From positions 62,001-126,000 of the forward strand of contig JBKECP010000046.1 of NCBI GenBank assembly GCA_047974765.1: a stretch of DNA of 64,000 bases, in the 5' to 3' direction. Source of the DNA: JBKECP01 sp047974765 (lineage in GTDB: Bacteria > Pseudomonadota > Gammaproteobacteria > Pseudomonadales > Halieaceae). Position 1 is the first letter of the stretch; each line of letters starts with the position of its first letter. Positions 16,313 through 25,647 of this stretch are shown piece after piece. A program made the translations under genes and the position numbers. The notes below the pieces were generated by a model that saw only the letters and a list, made by a program, of their open reading frames with translations, did not search any database and had not been told where the DNA came from.

Positions 16313-17668
16313 GAACCAGTGTGTTGTCATCAGCACCCCCGCTACAATAAGCGGGGCAATATAACGCATAAGTGCATACCACAGTGAAAAGAAAGCATCT
16401 GTCTCCCGATAAAGCTGGGCTCTCAGCAGTTCCACACGCATTCGCCAGGCTATGAACAGCATTACCAGAAATGCTCCCAGAGGCAGCAGTAATTCAACAC
16501 TCAACCAGTCCAGCAGACCAAACAGGTTGGGCTGTCCTGGTGGCGTACTGGCCAGAGACTCAACGGCAAGCGTAGCTAACAGCCAACACAGCCCCCCGGC
16601 CAGCAACACAGCACTTGAACGCCGCCAGCCCAGCAACTGCATCAACGTCGATACCATCACCTCCAGCAGTGCCACTGCCGTTCCCAGCGCAGATACAATG
16701 ACCAGGCCAAACAGTAAAACACCAAATAACTCACCTGCCAGAGTATTGCCATAGGCATAAGGCACGGCAATAAACAATAATCCAGGCCCGGCGGTCGGTA
16801 ACAGATGATGCGCGAAAATAACAGGAAAGACAGCCAACCCGGCAGCGATACTGAACAAGGTGTCAAACATCGCCACAGCCACCACTGTTCTGCCAATCGG
16901 GATATGGCCCGGAGCATAAGCGCCGTAGCAGATACCCACTGCCGCACCGACTCCCAAGGTGTAAAAAGCATGTTTGAGAGCTGCTAGCAAGGAGGCCATA
17001 TTAAAATCGAGCATCTGGGTCGAAAAGAGATAATCCCGGCTTGCGGCCAGGTTGCCGTTATCCAGAGCAAAAATCACTAGAGCACCCAACAGAGCCAACA
17101 TCAAAGGCACCAACAACCAGGCCAGCAAACCAAGGCCGCGGCGCACACCCAGCCATACAATGGCGATAGCTATCACAAAAAATAACGACAACCAGTAGAC
17201 CTGTCGACCCGCATCCGCCAGCAAAGCACTATAGTAATCGGCAACATTGAGTACACTGGCCGCGGCAAATTCACCTCGTTGCAGACTGTCAGCAAAATCC
17301 ATTGCCCAGCCAGCCACAACAGCATAAAGGCTCAACATAACACCTGCTGCAAGGCACATAGGCAATATAATCCACACCCACACCCGTGAGCGCAACGAAC
17401 GATCAGTCGCCCTTTGCACCGCCCGTTGGGGACTGTTGCGCCCATAGCTGCCCAGCACTACCTCGGCAATCATCACCGGCACAGCCAACAAAAACAGACA
17501 CAGCAGATAGAGAATCACAAAGGCGCCCCCACCGTGTTCTGCGGTGAGGTAAGAGAATCGCCATACATTCCCCAGCCCCACGACTGCCGCCGCTAAAGCC
17601 AGGACAAAAGTCATCCGTGAGTGCCATTGTGCTGGCTGCTCTACAGGAGGCGTGCCTGTTTCCAGCAT
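16304..17668 (-). CDS. sodium-dependent transporter, NSS (SNF) family
   Basis: 454-residue inner-membrane protein with about 11-12 hydrophobic segments. The first segment carries the NSS signature AAVVGLGNVWRFSYLTAEHGGGAFVILY, which holds Na+ and substrate contacts. Bacterial members (LeuT, TnaT, MhsT) co-transport amino acids or related compounds with Na+; the substrate cannot be read from sequence. Length agrees with the shorter bacterial NSS proteins. Its stop codon lies in the right end of repeat copy A, so the element adjoins or extended into the 3' end. It occupies the place where ratA is found in Pseudomonas and is divergent from smpB. Confidence 0.92.
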   Translation of the reverse strand: MLETGTPPVEQPAQWHSRMTFVLALAAAVVGLGNVWRFSYLTAEHGGGAFVILYLLCLFLLAVPVMIAEVVLGSYGRNSPQRAVQRATDRSLRSRVWVWIILPMCLAAGVMLSLYAVVAGWAMDFADSLQRGEFAAASVLNVADYYSALLADAGRQVYWLSLFFVIAIAIVWLGVRRGLGLLAWLLVPLMLALLGALVIFALDNGNLAASRDYLFSTQMLDFNMASLLAALKHAFYTLGVGAAVGICYGAYAPGHIPIGRTVVAVAMFDTLFSIAAGLAVFPVIFAHHLLPTAGPGLLFIAVPYAYGNTLAGELFGVLLFGLVIVSALGTAVALLEVMVSTLMQLLGWRRSSAVLLAGGLCWLLATLAVESLASTPPGQPNLFGLLDWLSVELLLPLGAFLVMLFIAWRMRVELLRAQLYRETDAFFSLWYALMRYIAPLIVAGVLMTTHWFSY

Positions 17669-17743
17669 CAGAACATAATCCGATTATCCATCAATGCCGC
17701 TAGAGTGCCCCACACTCATCGGCATGAAAAGCACAAATTCACT

Positions 17744-17771
17744 TCGACAGCGGGCAAGTGGTCCGTATAAT
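17744..17771 (+). promoter_or_regulatory. smpB promoter predicting a leaderless mRNA
   Basis: -35 TCGACA (17744-17749), 16-bp spacer, perfect -10 TATAAT (17766-17771). The smpB ATG begins 8 nt after the last -10 base, the normal transcription start distance, so the message should begin at or next to the start codon. Confidence 0.7.
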
Positions 17772-17778
17772 GCGCGCC

Positions 17779-18261
17779 ATGGCAAGCAAGAAACCCAAAA
17801 AATCCGATAACGTGATCGCCCGCAACAAACGGGCCAGCTTTGACTATCACTTACTCGATACCTTCGAGGCAGGCCTGGTACTGACCGGCTGGGAGGTCAA
17901 GAGTTTGCGCGCAGGCAAAGCGCAGCTGACCGATACCTATGTGCTGATGAAGGATGGCGAAGCCTGGCTGCTGGGCTCACAGATCACACCACTGGAGACG
18001 GCCTCCACCCATGTAGTGGCAGACCCGACCCGCACCCGTAAACTGCTACTCAACAAAAAAGAGCTGGCGCGATTGATAGCGGCCATCTCTCAAAAGGGCC
18101 AAACCTGTATCTGCACACAGCTTTACTGGAAAGGTCATCTGGTCAAGGCCCGCATTGCCCTGGCTGAAGGTAAAAAGAGCCATGACAAACGTGACACCCA
18201 GAAAACCCGCGACTGGGACCGGCAGAAGCAGCGCATTATTCGTGACAATGTCAAGCAATAA
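17779..18261 (+). CDS. smpB: SsrA-binding protein SmpB
   Basis: 160 residues from ATG 17779 (MASKKPKK), the usual start for this family; in-frame GTG and ATG codons upstream overlap the promoter. The OB-fold core includes RNKRASFDYHLLDTFEAGLVLTGWEVKSLRAGKAQL, and the basic C-terminal tail (KKSHDKRDTQKTRDWDRQKQRI) folds in the decoding centre when the ribosome is stalled. SmpB carries tmRNA to ribosomes with no stop codon. The tmRNA gene ssrA lies 59 bp downstream on the same strand. No Shine-Dalgarno is present, in keeping with leaderless translation. Confidence 0.97.
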   Translation: MASKKPKKSDNVIARNKRASFDYHLLDTFEAGLVLTGWEVKSLRAGKAQLTDTYVLMKDGEAWLLGSQITPLETASTHVVADPTRTRKLLLNKKELARLIAAISQKGQTCICTQLYWKGHLVKARIALAEGKKSHDKRDTQKTRDWDRQKQRIIRDNVKQ

Positions 18262-18277
18262 GCTCAAAACAGACCTG

Positions 18278-18306
18278 ATTACACAAACCACCACTTACGT
18301 TATAAT
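18278..18306 (+). promoter_or_regulatory. ssrA promoter
   Basis: -35 ATTACA (18278-18283), 17-bp spacer, perfect -10 TATAAT (18301-18306). Transcription would start about 8 nt upstream of mature tmRNA, leaving a short leader for RNase P. Confidence 0.6.
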
Positions 18307-18320
18307 CACATCTCACTTAT

Positions 18321-18678
18321 GGGGGCGATCTGGATTCGACGACGGTAACGAACCCTGAGGTGCATGCCGTGATGACAGCCAATCACGTTAATCCAAAGCT
18401 GTAACCTAACTAGTTGCCAACGACGACAACTACGCTCTGGCGGCATAAACCCCGCTAGCGGTCTTTAGCAAGGTGCCAGTACCGCGCTACTGACCGTCAT
18501 ACAGAACTGGATCGCAGCAAAGCACGCTCTGGGCCGCGCTGCCAAATTTTTACAGAGCTCGCCAAGCGCGTCCTGCCCGTTGGGCTGTGTGCGGTTAAAT
18601 CAATAAACGGAATCTAAGCATGTAGAGCCGAAGGCAGAGTGCTGGCGGACGCGGGTTCAATTCCCGCCGCCTCCACCA
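18321..18678 (+). ncRNA. ssrA: transfer-messenger RNA (tmRNA)
   Basis: About 358 nt. The 5' end GGGGGCGATCTGGATTCGAC pairs with the 3' end GCCTCC-ACCA, with a T-arm GGGTTCAATTCCC near 18651-18665, forming the tRNA-like domain. The tag frame at 18416-18448 reads Ala-Asn-Asp-Asp-Asn-Tyr-Ala-Leu-Ala-Ala-stop (ANDDNYALAA), the tag found in Pseudomonas. The C-terminal ALAA directs tagged proteins to ClpXP. It works with SmpB, coded just upstream, in trans-translation. Confidence 0.98.
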
Positions 18679-18679
18679 A

Positions 18680-18720
18680 TTAAAAAAAGAGTCACTGCTG
18701 GTGGCTCTTTTTTTTTAATT
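18680..18720 (+). terminator. ssrA terminator
   Basis: AATTAAAAAAAGAGTCAC, short loop, GTGGCTC followed by nine or more T. The A-rich and T-rich flanks extend the stem so it can act in both directions. Confidence 0.9.
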
Positions 18721-18851
18721 GGAATTTACTCCGTGATCCTTCAGGCTCTACCTCATTAGCGAAAGGTGATCACCCATATAAGTCACCCTGATTAATGCCT
18801 GTGCCAGCCCTCGGTCACACCGCAGGCAAAAGACAAAAATAAAGAGGATTT

Positions 18852-19130
18852 ATGTTGAATATCAAACACGAAGAAAACATTGGCCAAAACAGTAACAACG
18901 GCATATTCACTTTGTATGAAAATGGTCTCAAGGCCGGTGAAATGACTTACTTCTGGGAAACCGGCAACAGAATCAACATCAACCACACACAGGTGGACAC
19001 ACAATTTGCCGGCAAACATTACGGCAAGAAGCTGGTATTGGCCGGTATCGATTTTGCCCGTCAAAGAGGACTGACCATTACAGCCAGCTGCTGGTACGCC
19101 GAAAAGATTCTCCTCTCAAAAGCAAAGTAG
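18852..19130 (+). CDS. small GNAT-like N-acetyltransferase (YjdJ type)
   Basis: 92 residues. The region INHTQVDTQFAGKHYGKKLVLAGIDFARQRGLTITASCWYAEKIL matches the small GNAT subgroup (Acetyltransf_CG, YjdJ-like) that keeps the acetyl-CoA pyrophosphate loop (here FAGKHYGKKL). The Shine-Dalgarno AGAGGA precedes the ATG. The C-terminus ends LLSKAK rather than the usual HPEY-type ending, so the last residues are altered. Substrate is unknown. It lies alone after ssrA. Confidence 0.7.
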   Translation: MLNIKHEENIGQNSNNGIFTLYENGLKAGEMTYFWETGNRININHTQVDTQFAGKHYGKKLVLAGIDFARQRGLTITASCWYAEKILLSKAK

Positions 19131-19281
19131 CGCCCACTATTAACCTGACCATTAAAATGCTTATCCTGAGCATCTTAATGATCGTCCTGTAAAATTGACG
19201 AAATTTGCAAAATCCCTGATTTACAGGCCTTGTGCTCGACTTCGTCAATAACGCAGCCGGTAGCACCACAGTAACAACCCC

Positions 19282-20903
19282 TCAAAGACTGTAATTAAGC
19301 GTCATTTTAAAATTGCGTTCCCGCCCGTGAAAACCGCCGAGAAATACAGCCCAACTGTAATAGGTCTTGTCACTCAGGTTATTGAGGTTCAGCTGCATAC
19401 GCCAGCGCCCAAGCTCATAGACCAGTGCTGCATTCCACACACTATAAGATTTCACATAACCATCAGGCACACCGAAACTGCTGGAACCGACTGTGCGCAT
19501 ATCCACATAGTTACCACCGAAGCTGGTCTTAATCGTACCGGGCAGTGCCAGGCTACTGCTGGAATAGCTCAACCAGCTGCCGACCATCACGACGGGAATA
19601 CCATTCATACACTCATCATAGCTGTTGCTGTATGGATCCATACGCTATTGAATATCAGCAAAATACTGCCTGGATTTTTCTTTTGCGATAACCTTTCGAT
19701 ATTCCGAACGGCGGGCCGCCCGTGGATACAGCATGCCTTCTTCCACCAGCGGAGCACGCGAATCAGCATTGACCGTACCATTGCGATCCCAGTAGATATA
19801 ATTGTAAGCACCAGTTTGACGGATAAATTCCGACTCATAATTGCGGTACTGTAATTGCTGACTCAGTAACAGAGCAGTATTAAAACTGATTTTATGATGA
19901 ATTTTAAAATGAGCCTCATCGCCCTCATTGGGCCGTGAAATAGATGACACCAGTGAGGTATCACCATTATCGTAAGGTAACAGCCCCGTCGATGAGTCAA
20001 TAGTATCGGCCAGCTGCTGCCGCTGCTCATCACTTAACTGCACACCATTGCCCAGCGGGTCATTGGCCAGATCAGCAGCGCTCACCCCACCGGGCGCAAT
20101 GCCGGTGGATGCCTGGTTATACAAACGAATGGGGTGCCTGTAGAGTCCACTTGAACAGAATCATCAATCCACGCCAGTGAAGCAATCAGATTCTGATTGG
20201 GCGTTATATCAAAACGCAGTGAAGCATAGGCTTCGTCGCGGTTATTTTCGATATCACGATAACCATCGCTGTGCGCAAACTTGGCCACAAAACCATAGGC
20301 CATATCATCACCAATCACTCCACCGTGGTCCACTTCCAGTGCGTAAGTGTCCCAGGCACCAACAATAACCTCAAAATCACTAAAGCGGTTAAATTCCGGC
20401 TTTTTTTCAATCAGATTGATAATGCCACCGGCAGCACCTATACCGTAGAGCACCGAAGTCGGCCCTTTAAGCACCTCAACTGTATCGACATTGGTGAGAG
20501 ATCATGTCGGATTAAAGGTATTACCCAACCCGGCGCCACCGTGCATACCGTCATAGGTATAATTTGCACCCAGGCCGCGAATTACCAGGTTATCGCCAAT
20601 ACCAAAATTTTGACCGGCCTGGGCAACAACGCTCATATCACATACCAGATCTTGCAATTCCTGAGCGCCCTGCTCACGAATCAGCATTTCATCAATGACT
20701 ATCAGGGGTGCGGGTGTCTCCATCAAAGACATATCTGATTTGGTCGCCAGCATGGATTGCGATGCGATGTGGTTCTGTTTGCCGTACACCGTAATTATTT
20801 CCATTGTTGAGCGATCCGCCTCTTGTGGCTTCTCAGCCTGAATCTCAAAGGCTGCCGACAGTATCAGCGCGGTGGCAAAAGATCCGCGATAAACGATCCT
20901 CAT
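19282..20903 (-). pseudogene. decayed TonB-dependent siderophore receptor
   Basis: Four minus-strand fragments together give a shortened TonB receptor of about 540 codons. 20903-20502: signal peptide and the plug N-terminus (DNLVIRGLGANYTYDGMHGG). An in-frame TGA at 20504-20502 follows NPT; the expected motif is NPT-R-SLTNVDTVEVLKGP, so a CGA-to-TGA change is likely. 20474 onward: VLKGPTSVLYGIGAAGGIINLI and first barrel strands, then a frameshift near 20125 (continuing as IRLYNQASTGIAPGG). A TAG at 19647-19645 is followed in frame by the C-terminal barrel ending KMTLNYSL; about 150-200 residues of middle barrel are missing there. Intact relatives (FhuA/FecA class) are about 700 residues. No sharp Fur box is left upstream. 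Confidence 0.85.
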
Positions 20904-21234
20904 CCCATTCTCCCTGTAATCATTAGTATATGCCTGCGCTCACATCAAAAACCCTTCTCTGACAGACAAAACCACACGCAGCCGCATTTTCAACGAAGTG
21001 GCAACTAAAAAAGATTAATATCAGCAAGATATCAACAGACGTCCAAATAGTGATAATTTACACTTGCATCAACAAGATGTTCCATTGCGTGCGCTGTAAT
21101 TAAGGAAACACCGACAAAAGCTGGCAGGCTATCACCAGACAGGTATCTGACTGACAGGGGCTGCAACCAGCCCCTGGCGGGAGCTGTCGAAAGAAAATAC
21201 TGGCTTCACTTCCGACAGAGAAAGCAATCTGTAA
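20904..21234. other. intergenic region upstream of the receptor pseudogene
   Basis: 331 bp without a supported gene. It should contain the old promoter of the receptor; only a weak Fur-like AT-rich dyad (TAATCATTA near 20918-20926) is seen. A perfect 8-bp hairpin AGGGGCTG-caac-CAGCCCCT at 21156-21175 lies 60 bp beyond the small gene that ends at 21235 and may mark its transcript end, although no T run follows. Confidence 0.4.
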
Positions 21235-21393
21235 TCAGGCTTTACCAGCGCCAACAGAGAGAGGGCTACGGGTCAGTTGTAGCTCAACCTCCAGCTCTTC
21301 CAGCAGGTCGCGCATTGAATCAACGGTTTTACTCACCTGCTCTATAGCAGTGAGCAGGAACTGTTCACGATTCACATCAATGGGTGTTTGCAT
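21235..21393 (-). CDS. small hypothetical protein
   Basis: 52 codons from ATG 21393, which has AGAGG 8 nt upstream; the frame is open further upstream but without a ribosome site. The peptide is an acidic, mostly helical protein: FLLTAIEQVSKTVDSMRDLLEELEVELQL has heptad-like leucine spacing and could form a coiled coil. I do not recognise a family. It is divergent from the MFS gene, with about 110 bp between starts. Confidence 0.45.
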   Translation of the reverse strand: MQTPIDVNREQFLLTAIEQVSKTVDSMRDLLEELEVELQLTRSPLSVGAGKA

Positions 21394-21504
21394 TTTGGAA
21401 CCTCTATACATAGTCTGTAACACCTCGCAGCCTAGCGCCTCCAAAGCCAACAAATGATGGCCGCAAACGACGATCACATGACCTGGCACGACACATATCC
21501 CAGT

Positions 21505-22713
21505 ATGAATACACAGTCACAAATTACGCTTTCGGTTGTACTGGCTCTTGGTTTCACCATGATGCTGGGGCCCTTTGCCATAGACACTTACCTGCCGGCA
21601 TTCCCACTGATAAGCGAATCACTGGGCGTGTCCACTCACCAGGTATCGCTGAGTATTTCCATTTATTTTGTCGGCTTTGCTATCGGACAGCTCAGCGGTG
21701 GCGCTCTCTCGGACCGCTACGGCCGCCGCCGGGTATTAATCGCAGGGCTTTGTATTTTCAGTGCAGCCAGTTTTTTTCTGTCACAGATCGACAGTATTGA
21801 ACTGTTGCTATTGGGACGTTTTTTACAGGCCATTGGCGGTGGCTGGACCGGGGTTTCCGTGCCTGCTCTGGTACGCGACAGGGTCGACGGAATACAGGCG
21901 GCCAAGCTCTTTTCCATGATCGGTCTGGTGTCAGTGGCAGCACCGGCCGTTGCACCAGCTATCGGGTCTTTGCTATTGGCGATTGGCTCCTGGGAGCTGA
22001 TCTTTATCAGTCTGGGTATCTATGCCCTGTGTTTATTGCCGCTACTGGCTGCCACAGTCTTTCGGGGGCCACGTAAAACAGCGGAGAAAAAAGACAGCAT
22101 CAGCGTGCTGAGTCGCTATCAAAGTGTTTTGCAGGTGCGCCCGGCAATGCCCTATATCTGGTGGCAAACAGCCTCCTTCGGTGGCCTGATGATGTTTGTC
22201 ACCTATGCTTCATTTGTCTACCAGGGCCACTACGCCCAAACACGCACACAGTTTGTTGTTCTGTTCGCCTGTAATATTATCGCCATTTTCAGCGCCAATC
22301 TGCTCAATCGCTTTTTGCTCAACCGTTTTGCACCCCGGCAGATAATGTTCAATGCCACCTGTGTGCAGGTTCTCGCAGGTGCTCTGCTATTAAGTACAGC
22401 ACTGTTTAATCTGCCGGTTTACTTCTTTTTGCCTTCGATGATGCTGTATGCGGGTACTCTTGGCGCTATCTCACCCAATATTCAGGCCTGTTATTTACAA
22501 TACTTTCCCCATGCGGCGGCCTCAGCAGCAGCTGTTTTGGGTGCCGTTCAGTTTGGCCTTGGCGGACTGCTCAGCGGCGCCAGTAATTTGTTGCCGGAAA
22601 CGCTGCGCAGCGTGACCGGCTCCATTGCCATATGCTCACTGGCGAGCATGTACTGCATGTTGTGGGCCCGTCGGCGTGAGGCTGAAGATCAATGCTCCTT
22701 CGGCAATCAATAA
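21505..22713 (+). CDS. Bcr/CflA family multidrug MFS transporter
   Basis: 402 residues from ATG 21505; earlier in-frame ATGs (21454, 21478) add a hydrophilic stretch not typical of the family, so the start is uncertain. Twelve hydrophobic segments. The first contains the Bcr/CflA hallmark GPFAIDTYLPAFP, and the loop between helices 2 and 3 carries GGALSDRYGRRRV, the MFS motif A. Members export drugs such as bicyclomycin and also sulfonamides or cysteine by proton antiport. The 3' end overlaps lysC, on the opposite strand, by 7 bp. Confidence 0.88.
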   Translation: MNTQSQITLSVVLALGFTMMLGPFAIDTYLPAFPLISESLGVSTHQVSLSISIYFVGFAIGQLSGGALSDRYGRRRVLIAGLCIFSAASFFLSQIDSIELLLLGRFLQAIGGGWTGVSVPALVRDRVDGIQAAKLFSMIGLVSVAAPAVAPAIGSLLLAIGSWELIFISLGIYALCLLPLLAATVFRGPRKTAEKKDSISVLSRYQSVLQVRPAMPYIWWQTASFGGLMMFVTYASFVYQGHYAQTRTQFVVLFACNIIAIFSANLLNRFLLNRFAPRQIMFNATCVQVLAGALLLSTALFNLPVYFFLPSMMLYAGTLGAISPNIQACYLQYFPHAAASAAAVLGAVQFGLGGLLSGASNLLPETLRSVTGSIAICSLASMYCMLWARRREAEDQCSFGNQ

Positions 22714-24098
22714 GGATCGGATGAACGACCTGCCCCTGCTCCCACAAATTCTGCATAAATTGCCCGCAGTGCCGCAGCATACTCAGACGGCGCCACACCG
22801 ACAATAATATTGAGCTCAGAAGGTCCCTGATTGATCAGACGTACATTGATGTCCGCTTGCGCCAGCGCTTGAAAAACACGGTGGGCAATACCCGGGGTAT
22901 GGGCCATTTCCTCACCGACAATAGCAATCAGTGCGATATTTGGTGTGTAGTCAATTTCATCCGGTTCCAGCGTACGGCGAATCTCTTCCATCAATTCATC
23001 TGCCCGTCCTTCCAGCCACCGGGATTCCAACAACACACTGACGCTGTCAATACTTGAAGGGCAGTGCTCAAAAGGGATGGCATTGTGCTCAAACACACCC
23101 AGCAGACGGTAGACAAAACCCACCTCACGGTTCATCAAATGCTTGCCAACGCTGATCATGGCAAAACCATCTTTGCCCGCAAGGCCCGCAATCTGGGTGC
23201 TGGAAATGGTCTCCGGTGACAAGCTGGTGACAATCCGGGTACCGGGATGCTGCGGGTCATTGGTGTTGCGGATATTGACCGGAATACCCACTTCACGCAC
23301 CGGAGCCATTGCCTCATCGTGCAATACGCTGGCCCCCATATAAGACATCTCACGAATTTCAGCATAAGTTACTTCGGCCATAGGCCGGGGCTTGTCAACA
23401 ATGCGCGGATCCGCCATCAGCAGGCCGGGCACATCGGTCCAGTTTTCATACAAAGCGGCATTGGCAGCCCGGGCAGCCACCGCACCACTCACATCAGAAC
23501 CGCCCCGGGTAAACGTGCGTATACGGCCTTCCACATCACGGCCATAGAATCCAGGTATGACATAGCGCTTTGAATGATCCGTTAAACGCGCCTGCAACAA
23601 AGGCCAGGTTTGTGAATCAACCAGACCATTGCCTCCAATAATTACGCACTCGGCAGGCTCAATAAAGTCGGCACCCAGCCAGGCAGCCAGCAGGAGTCCG
23701 CATAAGTGCTCACCACGAGAAGCCACATAGTCTGCCGTGGCACCGACCTTAAGCTGCCTTGCCAGGTCATCAATCAAACCCGGCATGCCCACATTTAGCC
23801 CCAGCTCTGTTTCAAGCTTACAAAAACGCTCACGTATTTTAGCCAGCGGCCCGTCAAAATCAGCACCGATGTTGGCAGCATGGTGGCACAAATACAGTAA
23901 ATCAGTAATTTTGGTATCTTCAGCATGACGCTTGCCCGGTGCCGAGGGCACGATAATCCGTCGCCTCGGATCTGCGTCAATAATTGCCCGCACCTTGCGT
24001 AGCTGGGTCACTCCCGCCACACTGGTACCGCCAAATTTGCTGACGATGCGCCCATCACCCGCCACATTCATCTGCTCTGAAACTGCATTTTTCTGCAT
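22707..24098 (-). CDS. lysC: aspartate kinase
   Basis: 463 residues from ATG 24098; the upstream open frame overlaps gdhA and is excluded. An alternative ATG at 24071 exists. The kinase domain starts with VSKFGGTSVAG and contains FTRGGSDVSGAVAARAA with the substrate-binding region; two ACT-type regulatory domains follow (about 310-463, including FAMISVGKHLMNREVGF and IALIAIVGEEMAHTPGIAHRVFQAL). The enzyme makes aspartyl-4-phosphate, the first step toward lysine, threonine and methionine; ACT domains suggest feedback by an end product. It lies 73 bp downstream of gdhA. The gene symbol reflects the monofunctional type; it could be a differently regulated isozyme. Confidence 0.9.
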   Translation of the reverse strand: MQKNAVSEQMNVAGDGRIVSKFGGTSVAGVTQLRKVRAIIDADPRRRIIVPSAPGKRHAEDTKITDLLYLCHHAANIGADFDGPLAKIRERFCKLETELGLNVGMPGLIDDLARQLKVGATADYVASRGEHLCGLLLAAWLGADFIEPAECVIIGGNGLVDSQTWPLLQARLTDHSKRYVIPGFYGRDVEGRIRTFTRGGSDVSGAVAARAANAALYENWTDVPGLLMADPRIVDKPRPMAEVTYAEIREMSYMGASVLHDEAMAPVREVGIPVNIRNTNDPQHPGTRIVTSLSPETISSTQIAGLAGKDGFAMISVGKHLMNREVGFVYRLLGVFEHNAIPFEHCPSSIDSVSVLLESRWLEGRADELMEEIRRTLEPDEIDYTPNIALIAIVGEEMAHTPGIAHRVFQALAQADINVRLINQGPSELNIIVGVAPSEYAAALRAIYAEFVGAGAGRSSDPY

Positions 24099-24171
24099 TC
24101 CCTCGTGTACTCTCCTGCTGATTTTTTGCCTGTTTAAAAATGATGGGCTGAAAGGGGTCGGCCAAAAGGGT

Positions 24172-25527
24172 CTACATAACACCGTAGGCCAGCATGGCCG
24201 AGGCCACTTTGTTGAAACCTGCAATATTAGCGCCCCGGAAATAATCAACGTGACCATCGGAGCTGGTACCGTATTGTGCGCATTGATCGTGAATACCCCG
24301 GATAATATCGCGTAAACGGTGATCAACCTGTTCTCGCGTCCAGGGTAGGCGCAGGCTGTTCTGACTCATTTCCAGACCCGACACGGCCACGCCACCGGCA
24401 TTGGCCGCCTTGCCAGGTGCATGCAGCAGGCGCGCCTTACCTTGAATAAGACGAATGGCCTCGGGAGTAGTCGGCATATTGGCGCCTTCTGAAATAGCGC
24501 GACAGCCATTGTCAATCAGGGCTCTGGCCTCATCATGACCAATTTCATTCTGGGTGGCGCAGGGAAAGGCGAGATCACAGGGTATCTGCCAGGGCTGGGT
24601 GTTGGCGTAGTACTGCACACCAAACTCCCGCGCATACTCCTCGATACGCCCGCGACGCTTTTGCTTGAGCTCCATGACCCAGGCCAGTCTCTCTGCTGTT
24701 AAACCCTCTTTGTCGTAAATAAAGCCGGAAGAATCAGACAGGGTGAGTACCTTGCCACCCATCTCAATCAGTTTTTCTGCACAATAGGTGGCAACATTAC
24801 CTGAGCCGGAAACCACGCAATCACGCCCATCAATACTTTCACCGTGATGAGCCAGCATATCCTCCATCATATAAACTGCCCCATAACCGGTGGCCTCTGT
24901 ACGGATGAGGCTGCCACCAAACTCCAGCGCCTTGCCGGTCAGCACACCCTCAAAGCGGTTAACAAGTCGCTTGTACTGACCAAACATATAGCCAACCTCT
25001 CGGGCACCCACACCAATATCGCCAGCAGGCACATCAGTATCGGGGCCAATATGACGGCTAAGCTCGGTTATAAATGCCTGACAAAAACGCATTACCTCCA
25101 TATCAGACTTACCCTTGGGATTGAAATCGGAACCACCTTTGCCACCCCCCATTGGCAGGCCGGTCAGGCTGTTTTTAAAAACCTGTTCAAAGGCCAGAAA
25201 TTTGAGCACTGACTGGGTTACCGTCGGATGGAAGCGAATACCACCTTTATAAGGTCCAATTGCATTGTTCTGCTGCACCCGATAACCCCGGTTGACGCGC
25301 ACATTGCCACTGTCATCCTGCCACACCACCCGAAAACTGATAATGCGGTCAGGCTCTGTCATGCGTTCAAGTATTTTCATCTCCCGATACAGGGGTTTAT
25401 CGGCGATATAAGGAATAATATCCATCGCCACTTCCTGTACCGCCTGCTGAAACTCCGGCTCACCCGGATTACGGCGCCGCAACCCATCCATAAATGTATT
25501 TAGATTTTCTGCCTGATGTGCTTGCAT
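24172..25527 (-). CDS. gdhA: NADP-specific glutamate dehydrogenase
   Basis: 451 residues, the hexameric small-type GDH length. Conserved blocks: GPYKGGIRFHPTV (substrate-binding Lys), the catalytic-lysine loop PMGGGKGGSDFNPKGKS, TDVPAGDIGVGAREVGYMFGQYK, and the nucleotide-binding GSGNVATYCAEKL. It aminates 2-oxoglutarate with ammonia and NADPH. AGAGGA lies 4 nt before the ATG. It is followed by lysC on the same strand; joint transcription would couple nitrogen assimilation with amino acid supply, but this is inference. Confidence 0.97.
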   Translation of the reverse strand: MQAHQAENLNTFMDGLRRRNPGEPEFQQAVQEVAMDIIPYIADKPLYREMKILERMTEPDRIISFRVVWQDDSGNVRVNRGYRVQQNNAIGPYKGGIRFHPTVTQSVLKFLAFEQVFKNSLTGLPMGGGKGGSDFNPKGKSDMEVMRFCQAFITELSRHIGPDTDVPAGDIGVGAREVGYMFGQYKRLVNRFEGVLTGKALEFGGSLIRTEATGYGAVYMMEDMLAHHGESIDGRDCVVSGSGNVATYCAEKLIEMGGKVLTLSDSSGFIYDKEGLTAERLAWVMELKQKRRGRIEEYAREFGVQYYANTQPWQIPCDLAFPCATQNEIGHDEARALIDNGCRAISEGANMPTTPEAIRLIQGKARLLHAPGKAANAGGVAVSGLEMSQNSLRLPWTREQVDHRLRDIIRGIHDQCAQYGTSSDGHVDYFRGANIAGFNKVASAMLAYGVM

Positions 25528-25634
25528 ATCCGTCCTCTGTCATAACTGTCTTCAATACATGTCAGCAAAGCATAAACGCTTATTCTGTGGAAACCTACTG
25601 TGAAAATGGTTGGCTATAGCCCGGTCAGGGCACA

Positions 25635-25647
25635 TATAATCGCGCCC
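25635..25647 (+). promoter_or_regulatory. antiporter promoter -10 box predicting a leaderless mRNA
   Basis: Perfect TATAAT (25635-25640), then seven GC-rich bases (CGCGCCC), then the ATG at 25648. The -35 is weak (TTGGCT, 19 bp upstream). The geometry equals that of smpB and hemH. Confidence 0.6.
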
